The notes under the pieces: model-generated
The model's input: only the letters and a program-made list of their open reading frames with translations
Told to the model about the DNA's origin: nothing
The model's database searches: none
Program-made: the position numbers and the translations under genes
Origin: Apostichopus japonicus
Taxonomy: Eukaryota > Echinodermata > Holothuroidea > Aspidochirotida > Stichopodidae
NCBI RefSeq assembly: GCF_037975245.1
Contig: NC_092577.1
Location: 17,694,398-17,758,397, forward strand
Reading direction: 5' to 3'
DNA length: 64,000 nucleotides
In this document: in pieces, positions 46,398 to 57,467 of the stretch
Numbering within the stretch: position 1 is the first letter of the stretch
Layout of the letters: every line of letters begins with the position of its first letter

Positions 46398-47560
46398 CTT
46401 ACAGATGTTACAGATGTACAGATGTACCCCTCCCCGCGGCGGAGGGCACCATTACCTGTGATGTCTCTACTGGCACAGCCAGACCTTACATTCCGCAACA
46501 ATTTCGACGAGCAGTCTTCGATTCTCTTCACTCACTTTCGCACCCCGGCATCAATGCTACCAAACGACTAATCACGCAGCGTTACATTTGGTCAAATGTA
46601 CACAAAGATGTCTCAAATTGGTGCAAATCGTGCATTAAGTGTCAATAGGTTAAGGTTCACCGTCACACCAAAACGCCAATTGGTAGTTTCCCGATGGCGC
46701 AGGCCCGCTTCCAGCACATTCACATGGACATTGCTGGACCACTGCCACCCTCGGAGGGATATTCCTATCTTCGCCAAATCCTTTGTTCAACGATGGGTCT
46801 CTACCTTTGCAGTTCCTTCGGTGAGTACAACAGATAGGGGTTCGCAATTTGAGTCTTCCCTGTTCCGCCACCTTAACCAACTACTTGGAACACATCGCAT
46901 CCGAACGACCGCCTACCATGCATGAACTGTTCCGCTGCAGAAATGGTTTTTGGGACAACACTGGCTCTTCCCAGTGACATTGTTTCACCGTCTGATGATG
47001 ATAGTCTGATGGATCCATCTGACTACGTGGATCGTCTTCGTCAGTACATGAATAACCTTCGTCCTGCCTTGACCAGAACGCCTCGTTACCGCAACCAAAT
47101 ACATCCAGACATGCAGACCTGCAGACCTGCATACGCTCATGTTTGGATACGTATCGACGCTGTTCGTGCGCCATTACAAGCTCACTACAATGGCCCCTAC
47201 CAAGTCATCGAGCGACACGATAAATTCTTTATTCTTTTGGTGCGTGGCAAGCGATCAACCATCAGTCTGGATCGACTCAAACCAAACCGTCGTACCAAAC
47301 CGTCGACCCAAACCGTCGTACCTCGACGACGAATTCACAACAGTCACTTAACCTCCAGCTCCGCCTCGACAAAGCCAAACCGACTACGCCTACCACACCC
47401 GATCTCCCGGCTACCTCGACACCTACACATCCTGTAGAAAACGCCAAGCCGCCACCAACCAGAGTTACTCGGTCGGGTAGACATGTCCATTGGCCGAGCC
47501 GCTATGTTGAAGTCATCGTCATTAATTGAATCTTTAGCTCCCGTTATACGACACTTATCG
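46398..47560 (+). pseudogene. Gypsy integrase, internally deleted
   Basis: The HHCC zinc-binding region is readable at about 46528-46650 (HPGINATKRLI..WCKSCIKCQ), then the first core Asp (HIHMDIAGPL, about 46720) and second Asp (TTDRGSQFESSLF, about 46830). The frame ends at YHA and skips the third catalytic residue (Glu), resuming in AEMVFGTTLALPSDIV and a C-terminal region (YNGPYQVIERHDKFFIL, GPY-type) near 47190-47240. Several frame changes. Not functional. Confidence 0.8.
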
Positions 47561-47591
47561 TTTTACTCGATTGCTCTCATTTACTCAGCAA

Positions 47592-47608
47592 TCTGGGGAG
47601 GAGCTAGT
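47592..47608 (+). other. Polypurine tract
   Basis: CTGGGGAGGAGCTAG lies directly before the 3' LTR start TGTAGTGATT; the position and purine bias fit the plus-strand primer site. Confidence 0.6.
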
Positions 47609-48356
47609 TGTAGTGATTTAGTTTCATCCACCCTCCTTCAGAATTGAACATTCCGTGACGGGTTTCCGGAAGTCCCTGATTTTCAGGGGTTGGAAAGTTT
47701 TTAGGAAGCGTGGCCACTCGTATATATTTTGTAGCGAACGTCTCATACAGCGATTGATTCTCGGATCTTAGCATATTTAAGGACCCTTTCACAGAACGTT
47801 TATTTTTATCTGTGGATTATATCCGAGGACACATCTTAAATTCGACTTAACTTCGTTGATTCTACCGATAGCGCTTATACGTAGGTCCGCCTTACCTACT
47901 TATACTTATATCTATAGCCATCGCGCCGAGCGAGGACTTGTATTTTATTATAATCTAGATGTAGCGTGAGCATCCACACTTCTAAAAGGGGCTGGCGAAA
48001 ATATTCGCCACCGATTCGTAGAGTGTTTACGTGTTGATACATATATCATTTTAGTACCTGGAAGCTATTCGGTCGCGAGAGCGTTTACGCGATACACCAT
48101 ATTCCATTTTGTTACTGGGAGCTATTGGATCGCGAAAGCTGTAAAATATTTACCACCATAGCGCCATCGTTAGTATCTAGCCTGTAGTCTAGCCTTCGAG
48201 CATAATATAGTCTGGTTACATCAACATAAGTCAACTTAAGACTGCGGATTCCAGCGTTAGGAATAATCCAGGATCTGAACGGTGAAAGGACATAGTATTT
48301 AAAGGTATGTCGATCTTTTTATACTTAAGATTAGTTTCTCCATCGAAACATCTAAA
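47609..48356 (+). repeat. 3' LTR of the Gypsy element
   Basis: Begins TGTAGTGATTTAGTTTC and ends ATCGAAACATCTAAA (5' LTR end: CATCTACA, one substitution). It is followed by TSD AGGG. Uninterrupted at its start, so it shows the pre-insertion form of the 5' LTR. Confidence 0.9.
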
Positions 48357-48403
48357 AGGGTTCCCCTATCTCGTCGTACCAACTCGTCCCAGTTGCACGT
48401 TTT
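48357..48403 (-). mobile_element. Right-hand remainder of the LINE hit by the Gypsy element
   Basis: On the minus strand GGGACGAGTTGGTACGACGA and GGGGAACCCTT match type B ORF1 at 42705-42745; the next bases of that ORF1 are found at 31052-31037, across the Gypsy insertion. Homology stops at 48403, so the older LINE is 5'-truncated there. Confidence 0.85.
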
Positions 48404-50158
48404 CAATATTTATAAACACCTACATGAACGAACACACCCTAGGTAACTTTTACAGTTACTTGTGGATTTATGTCTCACCGTTTTTAAAAGAGGAAGAATC
48501 AAAGCAATCGAATTAGCCAAGGGTCTAAAGTTAGGCCTAGCCAGAACGTTTGGCCTACCGTGGCATGTTGACCGACTAAGCTATAAACTATATGTTATTC
48601 ATTCCATTTTGTCAAGATGATTAACCAAAATGATGTGCCCGTAGGAAGGCCTGAAGTAAAAAGGCAGCGATTGTATAATTCACACCTTATTGCAAGCAAC
48701 CCTTTTGAAAACACTGCGAGAACTTCAAGGTGGCGAATGGAGAAACATATGAGATCTGAATTACAAGAAACACTATATGTTTGTGACATAGGCCTAAATG
48801 ATGATGTGGGTGATATAACTTTAACATCAAGGATTTGGATCATGACAAAAATACTAACGTTGGGTATGCAGAAACTGGAACTGGTACAGCTTCAAAAACA
48901 ACTGGTAGGCCTAGAAGAAAGTCTTCCAATTAATCCTTCTAAATCCAGTTCAACAAATAAGGAATTTGCCAAAGATATGCCAAAGATTGTTCAACTTTGG
49001 AATTTCAGTCATTGCCGCTTTTGACTAAATACCTCATTTGTCATTACTCTCGGGCAAATGGACATTAGCGATTAACCCCTGACCCCGGGTTGTGTGACTC
49101 AACCGTTAGGAGCGAGTCTTTAGCCAAAAAGAGGAGTTTTTCCCCACGATGACATTCTCATCTCGAATTCACGCTCGAAAACAAGTGTTTTTCATATAAT
49201 GCAACTACGATCATTTTATATTGGATTTTCCGCTATTTATATTAAATAGTCCGGTATTTATCTTTTTTTGTATCAGTGCGCGTATATTGAAACACGGAGA
49301 TTTTTTTTTCATTCTGAGGATCACGACTTAATTATTAAACCACGTATCGATTGGATTATTAGTTACAAGAGTATTTGGAGATAACTAAGGTCCCGTTTTC
49401 TATATTTTTTCGAGGAACATTAACTATATATTACCATTATTATTGTGTATGGATTAATATTTACCGATATATGTTATGTGGAAGAAACTATCGCTGTTCT
49501 GCGCCAGGCCCGGCGACACCTTTCTTATGAAAACTGGGACTGGTTAGAGGAAACAGCGTAGAGAACGTCATCCGGACTGTGAAGAAAAAAAGGTGAGTTA
49601 ATAATGTATTAAACCCGCCAAACCTTTTCCGAGGCCACCCTTTATTTATAAAAAATAATATTGTTCATCTGACCTCGACAATTAAAAAAAAAACTCACTC
49701 TGTGTATTGATCACATTTGACATTATAGTCCATGCAAGTCATTCAAGATAAATAACACCATTACTACTGAAATAATTTGAAAGGAATTTTCAAACAAATA
49801 AGATCAATAATTTAAAGTTTAGACTATGCCTTCTTTGATTTATAGGCTAAGATCAGGATCCTGTTGATGATGCATACTGTATTTGCTTATGGTGGTCAAT
49901 AACAGTTAATGTCTTTATTGTGGCGGTCCACTGTTGTTGCAAGTGTCAGCTAGAGCAGACTGGTCAACCACTGTATCTACGTCACAGACGTTTTCAATAA
50001 CTGTAACGAGCAATTCTACACGTGATTACAAAGCAAGTTTGTAACAAAAATATTTAATTTATTGATTTATGAATAAAATGAAAGAGAATGTTATTCTACA
50101 GCATGTAGAGTTAACTTTTATACCACAGGTTATCTTGTGACTTAAATTTCTCTTACAG
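48404..50158. other. Mostly unassigned; possible 5' exon at 49480-49592
   Basis: An open frame at 48617-49024 (135 codons, starting MINQNDVPVGRPEVKRQRL) is Gln/Leu/Lys-rich and not recognised. A GC-richer stretch at 49480-49592 ends in a good donor (AAAAAAAG|GTGAGTTA) and could be the first exon of the spliced gene that follows. Confidence 0.35.
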
Positions 50159-51060
50159 TACATGTGACAGGTTGGCTGAACAAGGAAAACTTGATGGTAT
50201 GTTGCTGCACAGTAATGATTGCAATGATGTACAGGAGAGTGATTTCACAGAATGGTAATTCTTTTGAAGTTACAAATTTATTATTCATATACATGTACTA
50301 TTACTCCACAAACAAGCAATAATCTGTATTAACAAGTCAATCAGAAATTGCTCAGTGATGGTATACACATGTTTGGATCAAGTGAGGTCATAAAATTTGG
50401 GTCAAATGTCACATAGGGGTCATTAGAGGTGATTGTGTAAAACACTTAAAAGCCTACTTCTCCTACAGATAGATATATTGTATTGTCCGATTTTGAGGAT
50501 TGGCATTTACGATCGTCGTGTTGTGCTTCTTTCGGGATGTTCAGAAATTTGTTTTATTTAATCCTCCCTTGCCGAAAGTGGGCTGGCTCTTTCCGGAGCA
50601 TAGACGCCAAGCTGGCAATGCCAGTCTCATACGACAACGCACAATTTTTGTAGACGTCTATGATTGAGGACGAGGCAGATAGAAGACTACAATACAGAAA
50701 TGTAGACGAAATTTAAGATGTTTCTAAGTTGAGCAAAAAGGACCGTTACTCCTCCCACCTCCACTGCCAGAATAAAATTTAATCTAAGAAGTCTGCCGAA
50801 AGATGTGGACTAAAATATTTCCTATTGATTTTACTAAAAAAAAATTCAATAATGAAATAATTTATTATTACTATTATAGGGAACCTTGTGAGGATAGACA
50901 AGACATAGTAAACCTTCATGAAAGCAATATAACTGAAGACATTGAAGACTGGCTTGATGCACTGGAAGAAACAGCAATTTTCTTTGACTGCCAGCAACCA
51001 TCAGTAGTTGATCTACAACATAATCAGCCCAATTCCGAAGACAAAATACTACTATATTGC
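50159..51060 (+). CDS. Two spliced exons, acidic, probably 5' part of the integrase gene
   Basis: Exon 50159-50254 lies between TCTTACAG and AATG|GTAATT; the next exon starts at 50880 after CTATTATAG. The frames join cleanly across the split Trp codon: ..CNDVQESDFTEW then EPCEDRQDIVNLHESN and EDIEDWLDALEETAIFFDCQ, open to about 51060. Acidic, without known domain. Same strand as the integrase exons from 52825, which is the reason to link them; the link is inferred. Confidence 0.45.
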
Positions 51061-51089
51061 ATGTGCAAAACTTACCTTATATTACTGGT

Positions 51090-52370
51090 GTAGCTTTGGT
51101 TGACTTGCTAACACTCATATCCTTGCATTGTTTAACCCCTAACATATGCAAAGACCAGCCTTCATTTCTTCAATCAGTTTTTTGGGGAAAAGGAGTTATT
51201 TTCCATGTCAAAACACAATCTCCAGGGTACCAAGAGGGGTAAAAGGAGCACCTTCAAGTTTGGAAAGCATCCGAGTTTAAGTCCTGCTTGTTTTATTATT
51301 CTATACCTCGTTTTCCATCGTTCTTTTTGCTTAACAATATCGTTCATATATATCTTTACATATACATTTGCTTGCTTCATACTATATATTTGGTCCCTTC
51401 TACTTCTCTCCACACTCGTCCCTGGTTACTTCCCCACCTTACTGTATGTTGGATTTGCTTTTAGGCCTACAATTTTGTAAGCCGTTGTTAAGGTAACATT
51501 ATATATATCTCTTCCTTTGTTAGCTTATTTCCCCTCCCTTATTTCTGCTTTCCATCTCCTGTTATTATTTTGTTAAGAAGTTGTTTCCTTAACTTGGGGT
51601 TATTCAGTCATATCTAGGGGTCAACTGCCGTACTTGCACCAGAAGGGACTCGTGTCTGGTGTGTATCCAGTTCACCCCCAGTCAATGGCTAGAGATCGAT
51701 GCCTGGCTAGCAGGACAAAGCTTCAGGACAAGTATGACTTGCTCCCCAACCCCAGCGGCTCCCTAGTAGAGGGAGATCTAGTATAGATAGGAGAGGAAGA
51801 GGAAGGAGAGGTGGAGAAGAAGGGCCCAGAGGGGGCCGAGGAAGAGAGTGTGGACAGAGAAAGAAAGGAGAAAGAGGAGAAAGAGAAAAAGTGCCTCCCA
51901 CGGTCCCGGCGACGTCCGGTCTGATTTTGGCGAAGGGAAAAGGGCAAGGCTCCGGCCAAGAAAGAAATTCCCCAGGAAGAAGTCCGGCCCCGAGAGAGCT
52001 ACCCAAGCGGGGTCGCAAAGGAGCACTCCTACTGAGGGGCAGGTGCCGCGCGCACCGAAAGCCCAGTCTCATCCGGGACATGTTATTTGCAAGAACCACA
52101 ATTTGGATTGATAATAAAGGTCATATTTGTTTACCATATTGAATACATGATCATAAATGCTTTTGGTAAGACCCATGGTCAGAATAATCGATTAGCAGGC
52201 ATGTCGACGTATCTCATGGAGTCAAACGATTCAATCTTTGGCATTTTCCATACATTTTTGGTTCCTTGCTTTAGCCAAAGGAACAGTTAGGATGATTAGG
52301 ATGATTCTTCACATCAGACACGTGGTCCACAACAGGTTCTCGAAAGGACCAACAGTGGATGTTTTTTTTA
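51090..52370. other. Unassigned; charged low-complexity stretch at 51700-52080
   Basis: From 51780 the plus strand is strongly purine-rich (GAGGAAGAGGAAGGAGAGG type), giving long Arg/Lys/Glu-rich frames on one strand and Pro/Ser/Leu-rich frames on the other. No domain is recognisable and no splice context was convincing. Confidence 0.3.
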
Positions 52371-52371
52371 A

Positions 52372-52528
52372 GCAACCCAGGGTTGCCTTGTTCATATTTT
52401 GTACGTTTTTGGGGCGGGTTGCACTTGCGTCGATGGGTTCCGGCGCTGTTTAGCAACAGAGAACCGCATAGTAGTACACCAAGCAGGGTGGTGCGTGTCA
52501 TTGGCTCCGCTCTTATCGAGTTGCCCTT
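52372..52528 (+). mobile_element. 157-bp internal LINE ORF2 fragment
   Basis: ACCCAGGGTTGCCTTGTTCA onward matches 45428-45578 of the LINE copy (C-terminal part of ORF2) with a handful of substitutions, then homology stops abruptly at both sides. It lacks the LINE 3' terminus, so it did not arrive by ordinary target-primed insertion with a full 3' end. Confidence 0.85.
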
Positions 52529-55500
52529 GAGCCGGTGAGCCTTGCCGGTGTAGCAGTACAAACTGTCGCAAATATTCCATATTCAGTATATACTGTCCCA
52601 GTCCCAGTACATTTAGTCTCCCGGACCTTTTGTACAAGGCCAGTTGGTACAGACTGTCTCCCAGGACAGTTTATGCTATGATGAAACGAGGGGGACATTA
52701 TTTCTTGGTCGCATATTTTGTTCTAAATTGTGTCCCCCTGAACACTTATGTCCGCATTAGCAGGTACGTTAAAGTAAGCAAAAGTTTAATCAGTAATGGA
52801 CTGTGGCAGTATCCGTAGTATTAGACTGGAGATGATACTCTGACATACTTTCATGGAAGAAAAGTGTTAACATCTAGGGCTGTACAGCGCGTCCAAATCG
52901 AGGCAGCTCATAGTGGCATCGGAGGTAATGCCTGTAACTAACAGTATATGATAAACACTTCGCCTGTGGTTATCCCAGACCGTTTCGAAGGAAAGATGAC
53001 TTTTGTCATAATTAATACCACTTAGGCTAGGCCTATGTAAGTTTACACGTAGGAGAGGCTATCCTCTATTTGGACATTGGTGGTTACATTTCATTGCATA
53101 GTACAATTTATTTTTCCCGTTTCCGTCATCCCTCACACCTGCAATTAATATTTAAATTGATATCATATTTTGGTAATTCACCCAGAGAACTCTGAATTGT
53201 GTCATAAAACATGACTTCAAATGGCGAACAACCACTTCACGGTTAAAATATAACAATGCTAGGCCTGATTGGTGCAAAAATTATGATATTCTTTGACCAC
53301 GTTTAGTTAGTTGTAAAAACTCATCCCCGAAACTGAAGCAATTGCTTATGGTACATTATAATCAGTTTTATGCTTGAGCAAAGTTGTATGTGCATGAAAA
53401 AAGTTGCTGGCCCCAGTTTTTTTGTCGCTTTCTTTACCCAATTGTCATAACAAATTTATATGAAAAATATCATAAAATTTCCACCTTTTATGGCCCCGTC
53501 TAACACAGAAGTTAACAAGCATAACCAAATTGTATCACTTAAGCTGACAGAAATAGTCTTGTCTGCATGGATGGGACGCACAATATAAAGATACAATTAA
53601 TGAACTATAGACTAGCCTACCTCTATACTGTCTATAGGTAGGTAGTACTGAATTATTAATGTCTGTAACAAATTCAGATTCATTGTGGTTGGTGAGATAT
53701 TGAAGGCCTCATGTGGCAACTACCATTTCTGCAGCCTGTTTTTTTTATCATGAATTTTCTTATCTCTTTGAAGGTGCACATCTTGGCAGGGATAAAACTA
53801 GACAGAAGATTGGAAAAGTATCAACATGGACGTAGCCAAGTATGTGCAGCATTGCAAGGTGTGCCAGGGGGTCAAAAGATCATTGTCCTGTACATGAAGA
53901 AGACTCCATAGTATTCCTGTGGCTGGATTATGGAAACAGGTAAATTCTCTAATTCTTTTAATTGTACTGGTTGTCCACAGCATGCAGTACAGCTGAAGTT
54001 TATTTTTAGGTCACTTTGTCTGGACAAATGAAATTAAGTATAAAGGTAGTCTAAATAGGCCCTAAATTCTGGCTAAGTACTGTAATTGCTAGAAGTTTTC
54101 AAAAAGTACTTTCCTAGAGATTTTTAACCCTTCAAATTGTGGTCACACATTGTAAATGAACCCACAAGTTCATTGTTAATCCTAGTGAGGTAAATTTCCT
54201 CCAGGCTGGAAATAAAAATAGTTTAATATTCAAGTTTGACCAAAGTGACCATATTTGAATATCTGGCATATTTGGGGCCAAGACAGAATACCTTCGGCAT
54301 AACTGGAGAGCAACCACCAATATGGAGGTATAGTTTTAAGTTGGAAAACAGTGATACCATTTTCTGTTTTAGTGGTTTAATGAAAATAAATATGGTGCAA
54401 TATGGTTTATGTTACATTTGCAATGTAAATATAATTGGCTTAAATCCACCAACACCAGCTGTTTTGATAAGATATCCACTATTTTTATCTACACCTGTGA
54501 ACAGACTACAGAATGAAGCAAGCAATGGAAATAGAAGAACAGCTAAGGCAGAGCCTGCAACTTGCAAATGTTTTATAAATTAGAACCTAAATGCTGTATT
54601 CTTTCTTAACAGGTTGGTGTTGATCTTATTGGTCCTCTGCTAGTGACAGCTGCCAAAAACAGATTTATCATTACACTGTGTGACTTTTATTCAAAGTGGC
54701 TTGAGGCTAAGCCAATTCCTGACAAGACTGCGGTATCAACATCAAATTTCATTACTGATGTGATGATGAGGTAAAATATCTAAGACATTAGAATTTTCTG
54801 CAGTTACTCATATCAAATAACTGATAGTTCACGGCAGAATGGTCAACAATGCTGTGTTTGAATAAATAACTATTTCCACATAGGTATAAAGCATACAGAA
54901 AGGCCAAGGTCTGGAGGGAGGTGAGAAGTGTGAAGTATACTGTAATCTTTTGTAGTATTTTCCCCATTAACAAGTTTTATCTGCAAGTAGTTTCTGTTCC
55001 TACATATATTTGCAAAGGTTCACCTCTGTTTCTCACCCACATTTGATACACAGCTTTTATCAATTAAGTGTCATATAGCCAGACAATTGTCTTCATTTAG
55101 TCTACTCCCCCAATAGAGATTTTTCCCGGACCTGATTCACTGAAGCAGATAACTTTAAGTAGTTTGTTCAAACAAATGATGAGTAAATAATTAAGACCAC
55201 ATTCCACAGCTAGATGTCACCTATGGTGGTATATTGTTGTTCAAAAAAGTGTTGGTCAATTTCATATTGTAACCACAAAGAACTTTCTGTTCACAAAGTG
55301 TGAACTTAATACTACTTGGCTGTTTTGACAAGAACTTCAACATGATAAGACTGATAATGTATCAACTGAGGTTTGGTAGCATTTCTCTATTCGGTCCTTT
55401 GATGAAATTGCTAGTAGGGATACACATAATTGTGTGTATGTGTGTTTTGGTGGGAGGGGGGATACTCTCTGAACCTGGTGGAGGGTCCCCTTTTCTTTGG

Positions 55501-56809
55501 CAAAATAAGGCAATTTTTAGGTCTCTTGATGCAAAATGATGTATTATAGTACATTTTAAGAACCCAAATGGATCATGATTTAGGAAAATTATTGTTTGTG
55601 TGACATTTATACAGTCTGGCATATCACACATAAATCAAGTGAGCACCATCCTACTAAAAGCATTTAACTTCTGGTATACCATAACTTACTCTAATTTGAT
55701 AAATTTCTTTTATTTAATTGCATTGGCTCGTATGGTTAAACCTTTCAGCTTTTATAGTAAACTGTGTGATACATATGCATGCCTAAAATATGACTTGCAA
55801 ACTCCAATAACAGAAGTTCAGCCAGTTAGCCCATAATCATGTAATTGTCACAATAAAAGATCCAATTAACTCAATGCCTCAACAAACTTCAGTCTGCACT
55901 GAACTAGCATGGTGAGCATTAATTATTTCTGTAGTGGAGCTTAAATATTTACTTTCAAGATGAGAATTTATTTTATGTATGACTTACAGTGTGGCATTCA
56001 CTACCCATAATATTGCTTTCAACTTTGCATATTGCACAGATTCGGTTGCACTGATATTTTAATATCTGACCAAGGGAGGGAGTTTATGAATGAAGTCAAC
56101 AGAAGACTTCTTCACAGGTTCCAAATAGAGCACAGGGTCGCCTCTGCTTATCATCCACAAACGAATGGTTTGGTTGAGCGTTTCAACCAAACTCTAAAGA
56201 ATGCCCTGAGCAAGGTAGCAAATGAAGATGGAACTAATTGGGATGACTATCTGCAAGATGTACTTTTTGGGTACAGAGTGTCTGTACATGCCTCAACAGG
56301 ATATTCCCCGTTTTTTGTAATGTATGGAAGGTAAATATATCCAACTTTGTTGTATATAGGTTAGCTTGATTTTTAATATAAAACACCTATTTTTTGGGTA
56401 TTACACATGATCGGACAAGAGTAGGACTGAAGAAGCAACCTTAAATTCCTGAGTATATGCACCATAATGTGTAAAATGAAGACATGGGAACAGTTGTCTT
56501 AATAATATGGAGACATATTTGGGCATACATCACCTCTTCTTAGGTTATAATGGGGATATGTGGGATGGGATGACTAGGTGACAAAGATAATGCAGTTTGG
56601 AATTAAGTGATTTCATGACATTAAAGATGCCAATAAGTTTTATGTCGTCCTATAGAATGTAAAATGCAGGCACACCTTTCCTCATGCTAATCTGTCTTAC
56701 AATATGTGACAAGGTCGGCATTATTATACCAGATTCATCAAATTTCCTTACACACAAGTTCTTGCCATGCACTGACCCTGTAGGCCTCTATGTTAATAGT
56801 GAAAAGATG

Positions 56810-56895
56810 CTGTGAAAATAGTGAAAATAGTGAAAATAGTGAAAAAAAATAGTGAAAAATAGTGAAAAGTTAATAGTGAAAAGAAAAAATTATTA
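56810..56895. repeat. Short tandem repeat (GAAAATAGT)n
   Basis: Seven or so irregular copies of GTGAAAATA units, some with longer A-runs, in an intron of the integrase gene. Confidence 0.9.
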
Positions 56896-57146
56896 GAGAT
56901 TACAACTTACCAATTGATGTGCAGCAGTTCAAAATAGAACAGGAAACATCAATTTATGTTAAGCCAGTTTATGATTATCTAGCCTATGACATTTTGCCTA
57001 AGGACAGAAAAGCAGCAAAAAGTGTGAAAAGATGCCCTGTGCTGGCATTCTTTGCAGGTGCCGAGCTTCTTCAGTGCTGTATAAATAGGTCATAGTTTAT
57101 TAAACATGTGCTGTTAATGTTGCAGTATTTGAGGCATATCATAGTG

Positions 57147-57467
57147 CAGGGGTTTCCTAACTGGGGTACATGAACCCTCAGGGGGTGCGTGAGTCCATCC
57201 CAGGGGGTTCATGAGACGTTTCTGAAAGTCAAAACTAGAGTACTTTTTGTTGAACTAAGGTCTGATATATCATATCAATTAGTAATGTACAAAAGTCGTA
57301 CCTATCGACAACCTCTACAATATAACACTATGAACTTGATTTAAGAAGCACTGTTATACGTATTATAGTATAATAATGACTCAGATCGTGTGTCGAAAAG
57401 TTAGGGGTTCGTGGACAAGTCTGACATCAACAGGGGCTTCGTGGGGGATAAAGTTAGGGAAACCCTG
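57147..57467. mobile_element. 321-bp hAT-type MITE, 8-bp TSD
   Basis: Ends CAGGGGTTTCCTAACT and AGTTAGGGAAACCCTG are inverted repeats with small mismatches. A perfect 8-bp duplication TCATAGTG lies at 57139-57146 and 57468-57475. GGGGGT-rich blocks just inside the left end are typical of this MITE type. No coding capacity. It lies in an intron of the integrase gene. Confidence 0.92.

Larger units (their letters stand above)
31053..48356 (+). mobile_element. Ty3/Gypsy LTR retrotransposon (with nested insertions)
   Basis: It is bounded by TGTAGTGATTTAG..(5' LTR) and ..ATCGAAACATCTAAA (3' LTR), and flanked by a 4-bp TSD AGGG (31049-31052 and 48357-48360). The flanks join to one minus-strand LINE ORF1 sequence, confirming the limits. 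Order: 5' LTR, PBS, esterase-like ORF, gag, protease, RT, RNase H, integrase, PPT, 3' LTR. No envelope gene. About 6.5 kb without the two insertions (31057-36963 and 41489-46386). All coding parts are broken. Confidence 0.9.

Noticed and set aside
48617-49024. 135-codon open frame after the Gypsy 3' LTR
   Set aside because: No known motif, no splice context; kept only as a note in the surrounding region.
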